A DNA stretch of 64,000 bases from Shewanella waksmanii ATCC BAA-643 (GTDB lineage: Bacteria > Pseudomonadota > Gammaproteobacteria > Enterobacterales > Shewanellaceae). The stretch is from positions 62,001 through 126,000 of the forward strand of contig NZ_JAEH01000008.1 in NCBI RefSeq assembly GCF_000518805.1. The letters are read 5' to 3'. Below the pieces are notes generated by a model. That model worked only from the letters and a program-made list of their open reading frames with translations. It was not told the origin of the DNA and made no database searches. This document shows positions 60,619 through 64,000 of the stretch, piece by piece (within the stretch, counting starts at the first letter, position 1; each line of letters starts with the position of its first letter). Made by a program: the position numbers and the translations under genes.

Positions 60619-62967
60619 TTAGTAGTTGGTTGGATGAACCTTATCTACACCCATTGAGCGGCCTTCAGCGTGACAGGTCGCACAGCTTTCTGCACCAGTG
60701 TAGGAACCTAGTGGTGCACCAAATACACCGCCATTGGCTTCAACGTGTGGTCCGAAGCTGCTGCTGGTGTGGCAAGATCCACAGGCTGCTGCAATTGGCG
60801 AGTACTCAAGAATATCACTACTACCGCCTTCACCTTGGTTAAGTACCGCAGGTAGGCTGGCAGTGTCTGTCATCATGAGCTGACCTTTCTCGTGACACGA
60901 TGCGCAATCACCGTAGTGTTTAGTAAAGGTAATGTTTTCATTACGGTTACTGTTGACCTTAGTACGCTTATTGGCGTGTAAGGTGTGGATCATCACTTTG
61001 TAATCAAGTGAGTTAGTCAGTCCTACTCGACTGCCTTTGAACGCGCCATCAGCGACAGCGTGCAATGCTTGGCCTTTGTGACAACTTACACAGCTACCAT
61101 CAGTAAGTGATAATGGCTGTTCTTTGCTGTCTGGTGCGTGGCAAGAACCACAAGATGTTCTCGTGTGGAAAGACAGGTCAATGCTATCATCATGGCAGCT
61201 TTGACAGGCTTTTTCTGACGCACTATTGAAGCGAGTTTGTGGTACATCACCATTGCTCGCAAATGCAGCAGCATCAGTGGTGACAGTGGCTAGAATATGC
61301 TCTTGATCACAAGCAACTTTAGCTTCGGTTTCACGTGATGCACACACATTTAAGTGGCTCATCATTGCACCGCTGCTCATCCCAACACCGAGGTTATTGA
61401 TGGTGTATTGGAATCCACCATTTACCGCCTCTACCATAATGTCACCCGTCGCAATCGCTTCAGCGTCTGCCAAGTTGATCATTTTGTGAGTAGCCGTTAG
61501 ATCGCCGCGGGTCATTTTCCAAACGTCCGCAAAGTCATTGTGATGATTCTCTACCACTTGCACGTTCAAGGCACTGATAGCGCTATCTTCATGTGGCGCA
61601 GCACCAGAATCACTTTCAAACTCAACGAATACTGACAAGCTATCGTTGTCCGCATTATAGATGCCATCTTGTACGCTGAAGCTGTACGCATCTTTAGCTG
61701 CGGTAATTGTCAGTTCTTTATTAAGGTGGAACTTGGCTGCACCCATAGGGTTGCTATCATCAGCGTGACATGCTGCACAATCGCCTTGAGTGTATTGCGG
61801 GAACTGCTCAGAGTGGAACAGGCCACGTGCAGTGCCATCCCATTCAGGAGCGGCAAACTTCTCGTGACAGCTTAAACAAGCTTCTTGTCTATGGAAATAG
61901 AAGCTATCGGCTTGTGCAGGCGCGCTTTCGCCTTCAATGTGACAAGACTGACAGGCTTTCGCATCTGCCGGGAAAGTCGCATCGCTATAATCATGTGCTT
62001 TGCCGCCGTAACCAATCATAAAGTAATCGCCTTTATGGATTTGGTGAAGCATAGAACCAAAGTCAATTGTCGCGCCGGTTTCAGGATCGCCTGAGTAAGT
62101 TGTGTGGCACACAACACAGTTTTCTATTTCGATACGCTTGCCGCCGTGAAGCGATAGCTTAGGTGCCCATGCATGTTCGTAGTTGTCATTGTGACAACGG
62201 ATGCAGCTTTCTTGCAAATCAACAAGGCTACGTGTTTCGTCGGCCGTTGCTGCGCGATCAAGTGCCGGTACAAAATCGTAGTGTGTATTAACGAGAGTGG
62301 CATTACTGACTGTGCTAGTCGGTTTTAACTCCAGTGTGACACGATGAGTTAAATGACCGTCGAATTCGGTATTTAGGCCTTCAATTTGCTCATATTCGGT
62401 GAGTGCTTTTGAGAAAGTGTAGCGGTATAAACCGTGATCAAGCACTTCGATACAGTCTGTTTTACAGCTAGTTTCGATGTTAGCTTGAATTTGTGGACCT
62501 TGGTGTTTATCCCAGCCTTCAGGGAGTTCCTGTCCATCAGCTACTGGTGCTGGGTCTTTTACAGTGTTGATGTAACTGGTCCACTGTGATGATTTTACAC
62601 CTTTAAAAATTTCTGCTTCTGGGTCAGTCGAATCATGTCCTGGCAGTGGGCGTTCGCGCTTTTGCAGTGCGTCTAGCTTAGCGATACCGAAACCTAGCGC
62701 ATTAATGTCGCTAAACTCTTCAAGGCCATAAATGGCAACACCATTGGCATTTTCAAGCTGAAAATCGACTGTGACAATACCGTCGGTAATTGTCGCATGC
62801 TCAATAGTGGCATTGATACTTGTGGCTTGCTGAATATCAACGCCGACTGGGCCATTTTCACCATCTTCACCGTCTTGACCATCGCTGCCATTACAACCGA
62901 CAAGTGCCAGTGCACCTGCACCAATAATGGCTTTCATTGCGGTATTAATTGGATACCGTTTCATCAT
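60619..62967 (-). CDS. Undecaheme (11-heme) outer-surface cytochrome c, UndA-like
   Basis: 782 aa from ATG 62967 (AGGGG 4 bases ahead of a double ATG). Lipobox LALVGC followed by GSDGQDGEDGENGPVG. Eleven CxxCH motifs are seen: five in the first set (CIRCH, CVVCH, CQSCH, CLSCH, CAACH) and six in the second (CQSCH, CGSCH, CVSCH, CASCH, CGSCH, CATCH). Eleven hemes mark the UndA subgroup of the OmcA/MtrC family, which replaces or accompanies OmcA in some Shewanella strains. A non-heme Cys pair (CKTDC near residue 165) matches the disulfide in the first beta domain. It is most likely a terminal metal or flavin reductase. Confidence 0.9.
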   Translation of the reverse strand: MMKRYPINTAMKAIIGAGALALVGCNGSDGQDGEDGENGPVGVDIQQATSINATIEHATITDGIVTVDFQLENANGVAIYGLEEFSDINALGFGIAKLDALQKRERPLPGHDSTDPEAEIFKGVKSSQWTSYINTVKDPAPVADGQELPEGWDKHQGPQIQANIETSCKTDCIEVLDHGLYRYTFSKALTEYEQIEGLNTEFDGHLTHRVTLELKPTSTVSNATLVNTHYDFVPALDRAATADETRSLVDLQESCIRCHNDNYEHAWAPKLSLHGGKRIEIENCVVCHTTYSGDPETGATIDFGSMLHQIHKGDYFMIGYGGKAHDYSDATFPADAKACQSCHIEGESAPAQADSFYFHRQEACLSCHEKFAAPEWDGTARGLFHSEQFPQYTQGDCAACHADDSNPMGAAKFHLNKELTITAAKDAYSFSVQDGIYNADNDSLSVFVEFESDSGAAPHEDSAISALNVQVVENHHNDFADVWKMTRGDLTATHKMINLADAEAIATGDIMVEAVNGGFQYTINNLGVGMSSGAMMSHLNVCASRETEAKVACDQEHILATVTTDAAAFASNGDVPQTRFNSASEKACQSCHDDSIDLSFHTRTSCGSCHAPDSKEQPLSLTDGSCVSCHKGQALHAVADGAFKGSRVGLTNSLDYKVMIHTLHANKRTKVNSNRNENITFTKHYGDCASCHEKGQLMMTDTASLPAVLNQGEGGSSDILEYSPIAAACGSCHTSSSFGPHVEANGGVFGAPLGSYTGAESCATCHAEGRSMGVDKVHPTNY

Positions 62968-63403
62968 TTTTCCCCTGCATGAGAATTTTTATGAGTTATG
63001 TTTTTCAGCAGTACCAAATCACCATATTGCTGATTCTCAACTGCTTTCCACCGTGATTCTACTGAATTTATTCAATCTTCTAAGCGATGGAGCAGAATTA
63101 TGTGAACTAGTTAAAACGCGCTGAACTAGAGTTGTTAACTCATGTGAAAATCAATATAAAACAATGTCTAACTGATTCTGTGTGGCAGTTTTTGATTGAG
63201 TGGTGGCAAAGTCTTAATTGAGTCTTAAATAAATGAGATAGATTGATGTTCTTACTGATGTAGATCAATTAATTTGTCTATATCAAAAGAGGTATTACGC
63301 ACAAATACTTAACAAGTGGGTAGGTAGCGTTAAGGTATTGTGATGGGAAACAGCATGAAGGTGGGGTGAATGTTTACCCATTAGTCACAATATGCGGGGA
63401 TGA
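62968..63403. other. Intergenic region upstream of the undecaheme gene
   Basis: No gene. It holds the FNR-like box at 63255-63268 and an ATGAGAAT half-site beside the ribosome-binding site. Confidence 0.45.
63255..63268. promoter_or_regulatory. FNR/EtrA-like box (CTGAT-N4-ATCAA)
   Basis: CTGATGTAGATCAA, one base from the FNR consensus, 288 bp before the undecaheme gene start and not inside a gene. Consistent with anaerobic control. Confidence 0.5.
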
Positions 63404-63430
63404 AAAAGGGAGACAACGTCTCCCCCCTTT
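63404..63430 (-). terminator. Terminator downstream of the cut cytochrome gene
   Basis: AAAGGGAGAC and GTCTCCC with a 3-nt loop, extra C residues on the right arm, and an A-run on the plus strand that reads as T on the minus strand. Confidence 0.7.
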
Positions 63431-63463
63431 ATTTAGCTTATATTGGACTCGCTGATGTGGCGC

Positions 63464-64000
63464 TTACCAGTCAACTGGATGAACAGCATCGACACCATTG
63501 GTTTTACCCTCTGCATGACATGTTGCACAGCTCTCACTACCCGGTACATAGGTCCCGCGAGTGTCGCTGGCCGCGCCGCCATTAGCTCGAATGTGTGAGA
63601 TTAGTGAGTCTTGCTCACCGTGACAACTGACACACGTTGAGGCGATTGGTGAGATTTCCGTTTCATTGCCAGCGTCGTCTATGGTCAATGTGGCAGGCAT
63701 CATCTCTAAACCAGCCATCGTGAGCTGACCTTTGTCGTGACAAACGGCGCAATTACCATAGTGTTCAGGGAAAGTGACGACCTTAGAAGGTGATTCACCA
63801 TTTTGCTTAGAACGTTTATTGGCATGGTGCGCGTGAATACGCACTTTAAAATCAATATGATCTAACGCAGTTTGGTTATCCTTATAAGTCGGGTTGTGAC
63901 ACATTTGACACTCGCCTTCAAAGTTGGTGTAACTGCCGCTGTGTTTGAAATCGATGCCAAATTTGCCGATAAATTTATCATCATGGCAGTTAGCACAGGT
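63464..64000 (-). CDS. Outer-surface multiheme cytochrome c, UndA-like paralogue (5' end cut by window)
   Basis: The frame is open through the right edge; 178 codons are visible. Five CxxCH motifs are present (CANCH, CQMCH, CAVCH, CVSCH, CATCH). The segments IDFKVRIHAHHANKRSK, HYGNCAVCHDKGQLTM, ISPIASTCVSCH and SESCATCHAEGKTNGVD align with the C terminus of the undecaheme protein next door (YKVMIHTLHANKRTK, HYGDCASCHEKGQLMM, YSPIAAACGSCH, AESCATCHAEGRSMGVD). It is therefore a tandem duplicate. The full heme number is outside the window. Confidence 0.92.
   Translation of the reverse strand, partial: TCANCHDDKFIGKFGIDFKHSGSYTNFEGECQMCHNPTYKDNQTALDHIDFKVRIHAHHANKRSKQNGESPSKVVTFPEHYGNCAVCHDKGQLTMAGLEMMPATLTIDDAGNETEISPIASTCVSCHGEQDSLISHIRANGGAASDTRGTYVPGSESCATCHAEGKTNGVDAVHPVDW

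Noticed and set aside
60619..60760. Heme motifs as CRISPR-like or DNA-level repeats
   Set aside because: The recurrent TGTGACA-type stretches in 54-64 kb on the plus strand are reverse complements of CxxCH codons, not a DNA repeat array.

Overview
The window looks like a chromosomal piece of a Shewanella-type gammaproteobacterium. The strongest evidence is at the right end, where MtrB, MtrA and MtrC can be recognised almost residue for residue against the metal-reducing Shewanella proteins. PanP, MetA, MenA, TesB, OmpW, PldA and a DUF3612/ScfR-type regulator fit the same group. No tRNA, rRNA, CRISPR array, insertion sequence or phage gene was seen. Both edges cut a gene.

Layout. 0-5.8 kb: serine hydrolase (cut), a probably frameshifted small gene, secreted amidohydrolase, gamma-glutamyltransferase, METTL21-like methyltransferase. 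6.1-11.8 kb: small membrane protein, 71-aa protein, SPFH-tail-like protein, two GNAT acetyltransferases, a lipoprotein, a WbuC-type cupin and a 732-aa orphan. 11.8-15.4 kb: a zinc-independent MDR oxidoreductase broken by one frameshift, divergent from a MarR regulator with three operator-like palindromes between them, then gnd. 15.5-20.9 kb: lipoprotein, phosphatase-like protein, pldA, a large XRE/ScfR regulator divergent from a stand-alone malate synthase G beta-clip domain, and menA. 21-32 kb: SDR, tesB, two YbaY-type lipoproteins, nucleotidyltransferase, ompW behind a perfect FNR box, second SDR, metA, pseudouridine synthase, a putative outer-membrane protein, and a VOC/GyrI-like/WYL-regulator run. 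32-38 kb: panP, then a glycerate module (glycerate kinase, GntP permease, CdaR-type regulator). 38-40.2 kb: diguanylate cyclase, uracil-DNA glycosylase-like protein, membrane protein. 40.6-52 kb: membrane-anchored winged-helix regulator with a beta-propeller, a GEVED/metzincin-type secreted peptidase, a TonB-dependent receptor and an M6 peptidase, which reads as a polymer-degradation and uptake block. 52-64 kb, all minus strand: the extracellular electron transfer locus.

How the parts work together. MtrA (periplasmic decaheme) sits in the MtrB barrel and passes electrons through the outer membrane to lipoprotein cytochromes at the surface. Here the surface set is MtrC (10 hemes), an OmcA-like protein (10 hemes), an 11-heme UndA-like protein and a further UndA-like paralogue cut by the right edge (5 hemes visible). 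Each of the cytochrome genes upstream of mtrC ends in its own terminator, so the locus is probably several units and not one operon. MenA would supply menaquinone, the usual electron donor pool for this route. The most unusual single gene is the 185-aa beta-clip-only relative of malate synthase G, which lacks the catalytic barrel.
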